From Halochromatium salexigens (GTDB lineage: Bacteria > Pseudomonadota > Gammaproteobacteria > Chromatiales > Chromatiaceae), in NCBI RefSeq assembly GCF_016653295.1, contig NZ_NHSF01000054.1:140914-204913 (forward strand): 64,000 nucleotides of DNA, in the 5' to 3' direction. A program made the translations under genes and the position numbers. The notes below the pieces were generated by a model that worked only from the letters and a program-made list of their open reading frames with translations, did not search any database and was not told the origin of the DNA. Below, piece after piece: positions 56,867-64,000 of the stretch (the first letter of the stretch is position 1; each line of letters opens with the position of its first letter).

Positions 56867-58537
56867 CTAGCCGCCGCTGAGCCGCAACATCTCGGCCGCG
56901 TGCGCGCGCGTGGTCTCGGTGATCTCGGTACCGCCGAGCATGCGCGCGACCTCGTCGATGCGCTGCTCGGCATCCAGTGGATCGATGCGGGTGAAGGTCT
57001 GATCCTCGCGTGCGGACTTCTGCACCCGCAGATGCTGATGCGCTTGCGCGGCAACCTGCGCCAGGTGGGTCACGCAGAGCACCTGCCGGTTCTCGCCGAG
57101 GCGACGCAGCAAGCGGCCGACGATCTCGGCGACACCGCCGCCGATGCCGACATCGACCTCATCGAAGACCAGGGTCGGGATGCCGCCGACCTCGGCGGTC
57201 GCGACCTGAATCGCGAGGCTGATGCGCGAGAGTTCGCCGCCGGAGGCGACCTTGGCCAGCGGCTGCAGCGGCTGGCCCGGATTGGCGCTGACCAGGAACG
57301 CGACGGCGTCGAGCCCCTGGCTGCCGATGGTCTCGGCCGCGCCCGGCTCGACCTCGACCTGGAAGCGCCCACCGCCCATGCCCAGCTCCTGCATCGCCGT
57401 GGTCACGGTCTCGCTCAGGCGCTGAGCGGCTGCGCGGCGCGAGGCACTCAGCGCCTCGGCGCGCTCGAGCAGGGCCGCGCGGGCCTGCTCGCGCTCAGCG
57501 GCCAGCGCCTCGAGCGACTGATCGGCTTGCTCCAGTCGCTGCAGCTCGTCGCGACGCTCGGCGCTGAAGGCGAGCAACTGCTCGGGCGCGACACGGTACT
57601 TGCGGGCGAGGTCATGGATCTGGCCGATGCGCTGCTCGACCACCCCGAGGCGGGTCGGGTCCATCTCGAGTCCATCCAGGTAATGGCGCAGATGCGCGGC
57701 CGCCTCCTCGATCTGGACCGTGGCGCCGTCGATCAGCTCGCGCGGCTCGCCCAGACTGGGATCGATCGTGCTCAGGCCGCTGAGATCGGCGCTGGCGCGG
57801 CCGAGATGATCGCGCAGTGACTGCTCGCCTTCGTAGAGCCGTTCGACCAGCGTCGCCGCCGTGGCTTGCAGCTCGCCCTGATTGGCGAGCCGGCGCTGCT
57901 CGGCGTCCAGCTCATCGAGTTCGTGCTCGCCGAGTTCCAGGGCCTCCAGCTCCTCGAGCTGGAAGCGCAACAGCTCGAGGCGCTCCTCGCGCTCGGTGCG
58001 CGCCTCGGTCAGGGTCTTCCAGCGCTGATCGAGCGCGCGGTAGCGCCGGTAATGCTCGGCGACCGCGCTGGTGAGCGCCTGGTGCGCGGCATAGCCATCG
58101 AGCAGCGTGCGCTGCGCGGCCGGCCGCAGCAGCGACTGATGCGCGTGCTGGCCGTGGATGTCGACCAGCAATTCACCGAGCGCGCGCAGTTGGGCGCTGC
58201 TCACGGCTCGGCCATTGATGGTGGCGCGGGCGCGTCCACGGCGCACCAGTACGCGCCGGATCAGGCACTCGTCGCCGTCGTCGAGCGCCTGCTCGGCGAG
58301 CCAGGCGCGTGCCGGCGGGTTGTGGGTGATGTCGACATCGACGCTGATCTCGGCGCGCTCGCAGCCGCTGCGGATCAGGCTCGCATCGGCCTTGTCGCCC
58401 AGGGTCAGCCCGAGCGCGTCGATCAGGATCGACTTGCCCGCCCCGGTCTCGCCGGTGAGCGCGGTCAGGCCCGGCCCCAGCTCGAGTTCGAGCTGGCTGA
58501 CGATGACCAAGTCCTGGACGGTGATGAGGTTCAGCAC
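56867..58537 (-). CDS. recN: DNA repair protein RecN
   Basis: A 556-residue SMC-like ATPase for double-strand break repair. Walker A GETGAGKS is at 29-36; the coiled-coil middle (about 150-370, e.g. EERLELLRFQLEELEALELGE) follows; the signature SGGELSRISLAIQ precedes Walker B TLVFDEVDVGIGG. The start is GTG at 58537, which overlaps the nadK end by 7 nt. The nadK-recN pair lies next to the divergent heat-shock operon, as in many gammaproteobacteria. Confidence 0.95.
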   Translation of the reverse strand: MLNLITVQDLVIVSQLELELGPGLTALTGETGAGKSILIDALGLTLGDKADASLIRSGCERAEISVDVDITHNPPARAWLAEQALDDGDECLIRRVLVRRGRARATINGRAVSSAQLRALGELLVDIHGQHAHQSLLRPAAQRTLLDGYAAHQALTSAVAEHYRRYRALDQRWKTLTEARTEREERLELLRFQLEELEALELGEHELDELDAEQRRLANQGELQATAATLVERLYEGEQSLRDHLGRASADLSGLSTIDPSLGEPRELIDGATVQIEEAAAHLRHYLDGLEMDPTRLGVVEQRIGQIHDLARKYRVAPEQLLAFSAERRDELQRLEQADQSLEALAAEREQARAALLERAEALSASRRAAAQRLSETVTTAMQELGMGGGRFQVEVEPGAAETIGSQGLDAVAFLVSANPGQPLQPLAKVASGGELSRISLAIQVATAEVGGIPTLVFDEVDVGIGGGVAEIVGRLLRRLGENRQVLCVTHLAQVAAQAHQHLRVQKSAREDQTFTRIDPLDAEQRIDEVARMLGGTEITETTRAHAAEMLRLSGG

Positions 58538-59412
58538 GGCGTATCGGAGTGGGTGTGGCCGCCCCAGCCGAGCTTGGCGCGCAGGATGCGGTAGTGGTTA
58601 TGATCGTGCGGGTGCAGCAGGCGGATGCGGCGCGGGCTGCGCTCGATGCGAATGGTGGCACCGGCCTCGAGGGGCAAGTCGACCTGGCCGTCGCAGGTCA
58701 GGCGCACCTGCTCCGGCTCCAGGTTGCAGATGCGGATCTCGATGCGGCTACCGCCCGGCACCACCAGCGGCCGATTGCTCAGCGTGTGCGGACAGATCGG
58801 CACCAGCAGCAGGGTGTCGAGCCGCGGATGCAGCAGCGGGCCACCGCCGGAGAGGGCATAGGCGGTGGAGCCGGTCGGGGTGGCGACGATCATGCCGTCG
58901 GAGCGCTGGGCATTGATGAACTGCCCGTCGATGTAGGTCTCGAACTCGATCATGCGCACCGAATTCCATTTGTGGATCACCACATCGTTGAGCGCGCGCT
59001 TGGGCGCGGCTTGCTCGCCCATGCGCGCGTCGAGCAGGATGCGGGTGTCGGCCTCGTAGGCGCCGGCGAGGATCTGCTCCAGGCGCGCCTCGATCTCATC
59101 GGGCAGGATGTCGACCAGGAAGCCGAGGCGCCCGAGGTTGATGCCGACCAGCGCGACCTCGTGCTCGGCCAGCACCCTGGCGGCGTGCAGGAAGGTGCCG
59201 TCGCCGCCGACCACCAGCACCAGGTCGCAGTGCTCACCGATGCTATCGATACTGACGCCATCGTGGCGTTGCAGCAGAGCCGCCGTGGCCTGCTCGAAGG
59301 AGGTCCGCACCCCGTGCGCGCCGAGATAACTGACAGCGCGCGCGAGCGTGGTCGCGACGCGCGGATCATCATGCTGTTTGGCGATGAGGCCGATGTGTTG
59401 GAACCAGGCCAT
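58531..59412 (-). CDS. nadK: NAD kinase
   Basis: Phosphorylates NAD to NADP. The 293 residues carry the GGDGT motif at 69-73 (VVVGGDGTFLHAAR), GINLGRLGFLVDI, the conserved ATPTGSTAYALSGGGPLLHP block and ICPHTLSNRPLV. ATG at 59412. It is coupled to recN by a 7-nt overlap. Divergent from hrcA; the 274-nt gap holds the hrcA promoter and CIRCE. Confidence 0.96.
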   Translation of the reverse strand: MAWFQHIGLIAKQHDDPRVATTLARAVSYLGAHGVRTSFEQATAALLQRHDGVSIDSIGEHCDLVLVVGGDGTFLHAARVLAEHEVALVGINLGRLGFLVDILPDEIEARLEQILAGAYEADTRILLDARMGEQAAPKRALNDVVIHKWNSVRMIEFETYIDGQFINAQRSDGMIVATPTGSTAYALSGGGPLLHPRLDTLLLVPICPHTLSNRPLVVPGGSRIEIRICNLEPEQVRLTCDGQVDLPLEAGATIRIERSPRRIRLLHPHDHNHYRILRAKLGWGGHTHSDTPC

Positions 59413-59549
59413 CGATGGCGCGCGACTCCTTGGGAGACGAGGATTGATAGGGACACAGGGGGTTGGCGAGGGTGGGGCCTGCGCGCACCCGCACCAGGCT
59501 CAACGGTAGCATGCAGCACCGAGCGCGCCAATCATCGCCGGGACACTTC

Positions 59550-59578
59550 TTGACATCATCCGGCGAGCCCCTTAGATT
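59550..59578 (+). promoter_or_regulatory. Promoter of hrcA-grpE (sigma70-like, with sigma32-like overlap)
   Basis: TTGACA (59550-59555), 17-bp spacer, TAGATT (59573-59578); the CIRCE element starts 7 nt downstream, over the expected start site. The same stretch also reads CTTGAC-N13-CCCCTT, a partial match to the sigma32 consensus (CTTGAA, CCCCAT). Confidence 0.65.
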
Positions 59579-59585
59579 GAACGCG

Positions 59586-59612
59586 TTAGCACTCGCCAGA
59601 TAAGAGTGCTAA
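59586..59612 (+). promoter_or_regulatory. CIRCE operator (HrcA binding site)
   Basis: TTAGCACTC-N9-GAGTGCTAA, a perfect match to the canonical CIRCE inverted repeat, 74 nt ahead of the hrcA ATG. HrcA would repress this promoter, including its own gene, until heat shock titrates GroEL. Confidence 0.97.
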
Positions 59613-59686
59613 CAATCGATTGACCGCCTGAGATCCCGGATGTGAAGGGTTTCGTTCAGCCGCCAGTGAGTGACAATCTCGTGCCG

Positions 59687-60748
59687 ATGGACTCCAGAGC
59701 CAGTGGTCGCTTTGCCGAAGGCCAGGTCAGCGAGCGCGCGCTGCACTTCTTGAAGGTGCTCGTCGAGCGCCATATTCGCGATGGCCAGCCGGTCGGGTCG
59801 CGTACCTTGGCGCGCGATACCGGGCTCGATCTGAGCCCGGCGACGGTGCGCAATGTGATGTCGGACCTCGAGGATTTGGGGCTGGTCTCCTCGCCGCACA
59901 CCTCGGCGGGGCGGGTGCCGACCGCCTCGGGTTATCGCCTCTTCATCGATAGCCTGCTCAAGGTCGCGCCGCTGACCGAGTCGGATGTGACCATGCTGCG
60001 CGATCAGTTCGCACGCAGCACGGATACTGCGACGCTGATTCAAACCGCCTCGCGGGCACTGTCCGGCGTGACCCATCTGGCCGGGCTGGTGATGGTGCCC
60101 CGGCACGAGCGCGAGGTGTTTCGCCAGATCGAGTTCGTCGGCCTCTCGGGGCGGCGGGTGCTGGCGATCCTGGTCACTGGTGACGGCGAGGTGCACAACC
60201 GGATCCTCGAGACCGAGCAGCCACTGCCGGCCTCGCAGCTCGAGCAGGCGTCGAATTATCTGACGCAACTGTTCAACGGCCACGAGATGCGCGAGGTGCG
60301 CCGACAGTTGATGGCCGATCTCAAGCAGACGCATGCGCACATGGACGAGCTGATGATGCGGGCGGTGATGATGGCGCAGCGCGTCATCGAGGCCGCCGAA
60401 CACAAGGACGATGTGATGATCGCGGGCCAGACCAATCTGATGGAGTTCACCGAACTCTCCAGCATGGATCGGCTCAAGGCGTTGTTCGACGCCTTCACCG
60501 AGAAGCGGCAGATCCTGGATCTGCTCGATCGCTGCATCGAGGCCGAGGGGGTGCAGATCTTCATCGGCGAGGAGTCGGGCTACGCATTGCTCGACGACTG
60601 TAGCGTGGTGACCGCCACCTACCGCGTCGAGGATCAGGTGTTGGGCGTGCTCGGGGTGATCGGCCCGACGCGGATGAATTACCAGCAAGTGATTCCAGTG
60701 GTCGATGTGACGGCGAAGCTGCTCGCGGCAGCCTTGCGCGGGCGCTGA
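59687..60748 (+). CDS. hrcA: Heat-inducible transcription repressor HrcA
   Basis: Represses CIRCE-controlled chaperone genes. The N-terminal winged helix contains SERALHFLKVLVERHIRDGQPVGSRTLARDTGLDLSPATVRNVM and PHTSAGRVPTASGYRLFIDSLL; the C-terminal GAF-like dimer domain contains GVTHLAGLVMVP and VGPTRMNY-like IGPTRMNYQQVIPVVD. The ATG at 59687 gives 353 residues; a GTG at 59642 would add 15. Neither has a strong RBS, so the start is uncertain. First gene of hrcA-grpE. Confidence 0.93.
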   Translation: MDSRASGRFAEGQVSERALHFLKVLVERHIRDGQPVGSRTLARDTGLDLSPATVRNVMSDLEDLGLVSSPHTSAGRVPTASGYRLFIDSLLKVAPLTESDVTMLRDQFARSTDTATLIQTASRALSGVTHLAGLVMVPRHEREVFRQIEFVGLSGRRVLAILVTGDGEVHNRILETEQPLPASQLEQASNYLTQLFNGHEMREVRRQLMADLKQTHAHMDELMMRAVMMAQRVIEAAEHKDDVMIAGQTNLMEFTELSSMDRLKALFDAFTEKRQILDLLDRCIEAEGVQIFIGEESGYALLDDCSVVTATYRVEDQVLGVLGVIGPTRMNYQQVIPVVDVTAKLLAAALRGR

Positions 60749-60837
60749 TTGGCGACAACCTAATATTCAATGCGAGAGGCCAAGGGGCGCGTCCGCGGCG
60801 CGGTCGCTGTCCGCCTGGTGGCCCGGAGAGGTTAGAG

Positions 60838-61488
60838 ATGACGAAGGAGCAAGACGACGCACGCACCCCGCTCGAGGGCGTTGATGAGACGCCGAACAGC
60901 GAAGAAGCGGCGGACGCCGACGGTGATGAGCGCGAGGCATCGGTCTTCGATGAGGATGCGCTCGCGTTTGATCGGTCTCAGTCCGGTTTGAATCAGTCAG
61001 ACTCGGAGCAGCCCGATCCAGCCGAACTGACTATGCTGCTGGAAGATTCGCGCGCGAAGGCTGACGAGGCCAATAATCAACTGCTCCGACTCCGCGCCGA
61101 GATGGAGAACATGTCGCGGCGCCAAGCCAAGGAACTCGAGAATGCGCACAAGTTTGCGCTCGAGGGCTTCGTCAAGGAATTGCTGCAGGTCCGCGACAGT
61201 CTCGAACTCGGCCAGGCCGCTGCCGAGGCCCCGGATGCCGATGTCGCCAAGCTGCGTGAAGGGACCGAACTGACCCTGAAATTGCTGCGCGACGTGATGA
61301 CCAAGTTCGGCGTTGAGCGCATCGAACCCGAGGGTGAGCCCTTCAATCCGGATTATCATCAGGCGATGTCGATGCAGCCGCGCTCCGATGTGCCACCAAA
61401 TACTGTGGTCAACGTCGTGCAGAGTGGTTACCTACTGAATGGCCGTTTAGTGCGCCCGGCGTTGGTCATGGTGTCGCAAGCGGCTTGA
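60838..61488 (+). CDS. grpE: Co-chaperone GrpE (nucleotide exchange factor)
   Basis: Releases ADP from DnaK. The 216 residues have a long acidic, disordered N-terminus (to about 70), a helix (KADEANNQLLRLRAEMENM, then SRRQAKELENAHKFALEGFVKELLQV) that dimerises, and the C-terminal beta domain (GVERIEPEGEPFNPDYHQAM, VVNVVQSGYLLNGRLVRPALVMV). GGAGAGGTTAGAG precedes the ATG. Ends 169 nt before dnaK, which has its own heat-shock promoter candidate. Confidence 0.96.
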   Translation: MTKEQDDARTPLEGVDETPNSEEAADADGDEREASVFDEDALAFDRSQSGLNQSDSEQPDPAELTMLLEDSRAKADEANNQLLRLRAEMENMSRRQAKELENAHKFALEGFVKELLQVRDSLELGQAAAEAPDADVAKLREGTELTLKLLRDVMTKFGVERIEPEGEPFNPDYHQAMSMQPRSDVPPNTVVNVVQSGYLLNGRLVRPALVMVSQAA

Positions 61489-61550
61489 TTGCACGAGATC
61501 AGCCAGCGTCTTGAAAGCCGCTGCGGTCCTGCGGCAGTACCGCGAGAACG

Positions 61551-61579
61551 CTTGAGAATCACAGGGTTTTGCCCCAGAT
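61551..61579 (+). promoter_or_regulatory. Candidate sigma32 promoter of dnaK
   Basis: CTTGAG-N15-CCCCAGAT, close to the sigma32 consensus (CTTGAA, CCCCATnT), 79 nt ahead of the dnaK ATG. No sigma70 match as good was seen in the 169-nt grpE-dnaK gap. Confidence 0.6.
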
Positions 61580-61657
61580 CCTGCGCCAACGAATGGGTTG
61601 GGGTTACCCAGCCGACCACGAATATCAAACCAATTTGACTTAATTCGGAGAGAAACC

Positions 61658-63604
61658 ATGGGAAAGATCATCGGTATCGATCTCGGTACAACAAATTCTT
61701 GTGTCGCCGTCATGGAGGGCGATAAGTCCAAAGTGATCGAGAACGCCGAAGGCGATCGCACCACACCGAGTATCGTCGCCTTCACCAATGACGATGAGGT
61801 CCTGGTGGGCCAATCGGCCAAGCGTCAAGCGGTCACCAACCCGGCCAATACCCTGTTTGCAATCAAGCGCCTAATCGGACGGCGTTACGAGGATCAGGTG
61901 GTCGGTAAGGACAAGGACATGGTGCCGTACAAGATCGTCAAGGCTGACAACGGCGATGCCTGGGTCGAGGCCAACGGCAAGAAGATGGCGCCGCCCGAGA
62001 TCTCGGCCAAGATCCTGCAGAAGATGAAGAAGACCGCCGAGGACTACCTGGGCGAGAATGTCACCGAGGCGGTGATCACGGTGCCAGCTTACTTTAACGA
62101 CTCGCAGCGCCAGGCGACCAAGGATGCCGGGCGCATCGCCGGTCTTGATGTCAAGCGCATCATCAACGAGCCGACGGCGGCCTCGCTCGCCTACGGCATG
62201 GACAAGAAGCGCGGCGATCAAAAGCTCGCGGTCTATGACCTTGGTGGCGGCACCTTCGATATCTCGATCATCGAGATCGCCGAGATCGAGGGCGAGCATC
62301 AGTTCGAGGTGCTTTCGACCAACGGTGATACCTTCCTCGGTGGCGAGGATTTCGACCTGCGCATCATCGACTTCCTCGCCGACACCTTCAAGAAAGAGCA
62401 GGGCGTCGATCTGCACAATGATCCGCTCGCGCTGCAACGCCTGAAGGAGGCTGCCGAAAAGGCCAAGATCGAGCTGTCTTCGAGCCAGCAGACCGATATC
62501 AATCTGCCCTATATCACCGCCGATCAGACCGGGCCGAAGCATCTCAACGTCAAGCTGACACGCTCCAAGCTCGAGTCGCTGGTCGAGGATCTGGTCGATC
62601 GCACCATCGGGCCTTGCCGCACGGCGCTGAAGGACGCGGGCATTGGTGCCGGCGACATCAGCGAAGTGATCCTGGTCGGTGGCCAGACCCGCATGCCCAA
62701 GGTACAGGCCAAGGTCGAGGAGTTCTTCGGCAAGGCGCCGCGCAAGGACGTCAACCCGGACGAGGCCGTGGCGGTCGGCGCGGCAATCCAGGGCGGTGTG
62801 CTCGGCGGTGGCGTCAAGGATGTCCTCTTGCTCGACGTGACTCCGCTGTCGCTCGGCATCGAGACCCTGGGCGGTATCATGACCAAGCTGATCGAGAAGA
62901 ACACTACGATCCCGACTTCGGCCAATCAGGTGTTCTCGACCGCCGATGACAATCAGACCGCCGTGACCGTGCATGTGCTGCAGGGCGAGCGCGAGCGGGC
63001 CGCCGATAACAAGTCACTCGGTCGCTTCGATCTTTCGGACATTCCGCCAGCGCCGCGCGGCGTACCGCAGATCGAGGTCAAGTTCGATATCGACGCCAAC
63101 GGCATCCTGAACGTCCATGCCAAGGACAAGGCGACTGGCAAGGAGCAGTCGATCGTGATCAAGGCCAGCTCTGGCCTCTCGGATGACGAGGTCGAGCGCA
63201 TGGTCAAGGATGCCGAGGCGCATGCCGATGACGATCGCAAGTTCCATGAGCTGGTCGGCGCACGCAATCAGGCCGACTCGATCATCCATGCCACGCGCAA
63301 GTCGATGGAACAGCTCGGCGATGAGAAGCTCGAGGAGGGCGAAAAGGAGCGCATCGAGAGCACCATCAGTGAACTCGAGGAGGCCATGAAGGGCGAGGAC
63401 AAGGACAAGATCGAGTCGCTGACCCAGGCCCTCGGTGAGGCTTCCGGTAAGATGGCCGAGCGGCTCTATGCCGAGGATCAGGGCGGTGAGGCTGGTGGTG
63501 GCTCAGGTGCGGCTGGTGAGGCCGGTGCCGGCGAGGGCGCGAACGCGCAGAGCGATGATGTGGTCGACGCCGAGTTCGAAGAGGTCAAGGACGATAAGCG
63601 CTAG
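61658..63604 (+). CDS. dnaK: Chaperone DnaK (Hsp70)
   Basis: A 648-residue Hsp70. The ATPase domain starts [20 protein letters not shown] and contains [15 protein letters not shown] and [14 protein letters not shown]; the substrate domain has [16 protein letters not shown] and the C-terminal lid ends in a Gly/Ala-rich tail and [15 protein letters not shown]. The ATG at 61658 has GGAGAG 6 nt upstream; an earlier in-frame start is not homologous. A hairpin with a U-rich tail separates it from dnaJ. Confidence 0.98.
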   Translation: MGKIIGIDLGTTNSCVAVMEGDKSKVIENAEGDRTTPSIVAFTNDDEVLVGQSAKRQAVTNPANTLFAIKRLIGRRYEDQVVGKDKDMVPYKIVKADNGDAWVEANGKKMAPPEISAKILQKMKKTAEDYLGENVTEAVITVPAYFNDSQRQATKDAGRIAGLDVKRIINEPTAASLAYGMDKKRGDQKLAVYDLGGGTFDISIIEIAEIEGEHQFEVLSTNGDTFLGGEDFDLRIIDFLADTFKKEQGVDLHNDPLALQRLKEAAEKAKIELSSSQQTDINLPYITADQTGPKHLNVKLTRSKLESLVEDLVDRTIGPCRTALKDAGIGAGDISEVILVGGQTRMPKVQAKVEEFFGKAPRKDVNPDEAVAVGAAIQGGVLGGGVKDVLLLDVTPLSLGIETLGGIMTKLIEKNTTIPTSANQVFSTADDNQTAVTVHVLQGERERAADNKSLGRFDLSDIPPAPRGVPQIEVKFDIDANGILNVHAKDKATGKEQSIVIKASSGLSDDEVERMVKDAEAHADDDRKFHELVGARNQADSIIHATRKSMEQLGDEKLEEGEKERIESTISELEEAMKGEDKDKIESLTQALGEASGKMAERLYAEDQGGEAGGGSGAAGEAGAGEGANAQSDDVVDAEFEEVKDDKR

Positions 63605-63645
63605 GCCGCGCGCCATGCCCTGAGTGCCTGCGCTCCTGCCAGGCG

Positions 63646-63683
63646 ACGGCGCGTAGGCATGGGCCCACGCGCCGTTTCGTTTT
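63646..63683 (+). terminator. Hairpin with U-rich tail between dnaK and dnaJ (attenuator or partial terminator)
   Basis: A perfect 9-bp stem ACGGCGCGT / ACGCGCCGT (12-nt loop) is followed by TTTCGTTTT, 41 nt after the dnaK stop and 54 nt before dnaJ. As dnaJ has no other visible promoter, a partial terminator that lowers DnaJ relative to DnaK is likely. Confidence 0.6.
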
Positions 63684-63737
63684 CGATCGCCCCCGCGATC
63701 TGGATTTCTGTTTCCCAACGACTGACCGATTACGCGA

Positions 63738-64000
63738 ATGTCCCAGCGCGATTACTACGACGTCCTCGGCCTGAGCCGAAATGCCAGCGAGGAGGACATC
63801 AAGAAGGCGTTTCGGCGTCTCGCCATGAAATACCATCCGGATCGCAACCCGGATGATGCCGAAGCGCTTGCCAAGTTCAAGGAAGCCAAGGAGGCGCACG
63901 ACGTCCTCACCGATGCCCGCAAACGCAGCGCCTACGATCAGTTCGGCCATGCCGGCGTGAGTGGGCAAGGCGGTTTCGGGGGTGGCGGGGGGCCGGGTGA
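63738..64000 (+). CDS. dnaJ: Chaperone DnaJ, N-terminal part (cut by window edge)
   Basis: The first 87 codons are present: [20 protein letters not shown], the J-domain HPD motif in [25 protein letters not shown], and the start of the Gly-rich region ([10 protein letters not shown]). It stimulates DnaK ATP hydrolysis. ATG at 63738; no strong RBS. The zinc-finger and C-terminal domains continue past 64000. Confidence 0.96.
   Translation, partial: MSQRDYYDVLGLSRNASEEDIKKAFRRLAMKYHPDRNPDDAEALAKFKEAKEAHDVLTDARKRSAYDQFGHAGVSGQGGFGGGGGPG

Overview
The window is GC-rich (third codon positions mostly G or C) with tightly packed genes and classic gammaproteobacterial neighbourhoods: ilvIHC, bamD divergent from rluD-pgeF, gshA, ssb, comF divergent from bioBFHCD, and recN-nadK-hrcA-grpE-dnaK-dnaJ. 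A PEP-CTERM/EpsB-type sugar transferase, a membrane-anchored octaheme cytochrome c with its own cytochrome b, and the overall gene content suggest a Gammaproteobacterium near the Chromatiales (purple sulfur bacteria). That placement is inference; no marker such as rRNA lies in the window. The block reads as chromosomal core with small accessory insertions. No phage, IS element, integrase or CRISPR array was found.

Layout. 1-1.9 kb: the 5' part of a polyprenyl-phosphate sugar transferase carrying a frameshift, next to a relic of a beta-CASP metallo-beta-lactamase. 1.9-5.2 kb: branched-chain amino acid genes ilvI-ilvH-ilvC with a terminator. 5.2-5.8 kb: a DinJ-YafQ toxin-antitoxin pair. 5.9-8.9 kb: cytochrome b plus octaheme cytochrome c, and an SCP2-like protein. 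9-15.6 kb: ppx, mscK and argA. 15.8-18.3 kb: sucCD and the P-II regulator glnB. 18.4-25 kb: bamD/rluD-pgeF, the protease prc and gshA. 25-29 kb: a short-chain dehydrogenase, a degenerate CobT-like gene and tex. 29-31 kb: a structured palindromic repeat, two membrane proteins and tRNA-Ser(UGA). 30.8-34.9 kb: a TonB-dependent receptor, a YfiR-like periplasmic protein and a membrane diguanylate cyclase. 35-36.7 kb: two secreted paralogues of unknown function. 36.9-41 kb: ssb, rfbD and a Ca2+ P-type ATPase.

41-49.9 kb, all on the minus strand: a complete-looking tellurium-resistance-type (Ter) stress operon, read from right to left as terE, an AIM24-family gene, terZ, PRTase-TRSP, terD, terA-like, terB, HAD, a second PRTase (StiP family), a frameshifted DUF4160 / DUF2442 pair, and a CitE-like aldolase. 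It converges on the Ca2+ ATPase; terC and an ATP-grasp gene are not in the window. 50-56 kb: comF diverges from bioBFHCD, separated by a near-canonical BirA operator. A second copy of the palindromic repeat lies between bioF and bioH. 56-56.9 kb: a Phd-VapC pair and a tiny ORF. 56.9-64 kb: recN-nadK (minus), then hrcA-grpE-dnaK-dnaJ (plus) with a perfect CIRCE element, a sigma70-like promoter and a sigma32-like promoter before dnaK. dnaJ runs off the right edge.

Most notable: (i) two copies of a ~120-bp element with 29-bp covarying arms, a conserved unpaired core and a variable inner hairpin; (ii) the Ter operon with an embedded frameshifted DUF4160/DUF2442 pair and an adjacent Ca2+ ATPase; (iii) the receptor / YfiR-like / GGDEF signalling trio; (iv) two adjacent secreted paralogues sharing a four-cysteine C-terminal module; (v) decaying genes (sugar transferase, beta-CASP relic, CobT-like, DUF4160) recognisable only by reading across frames.
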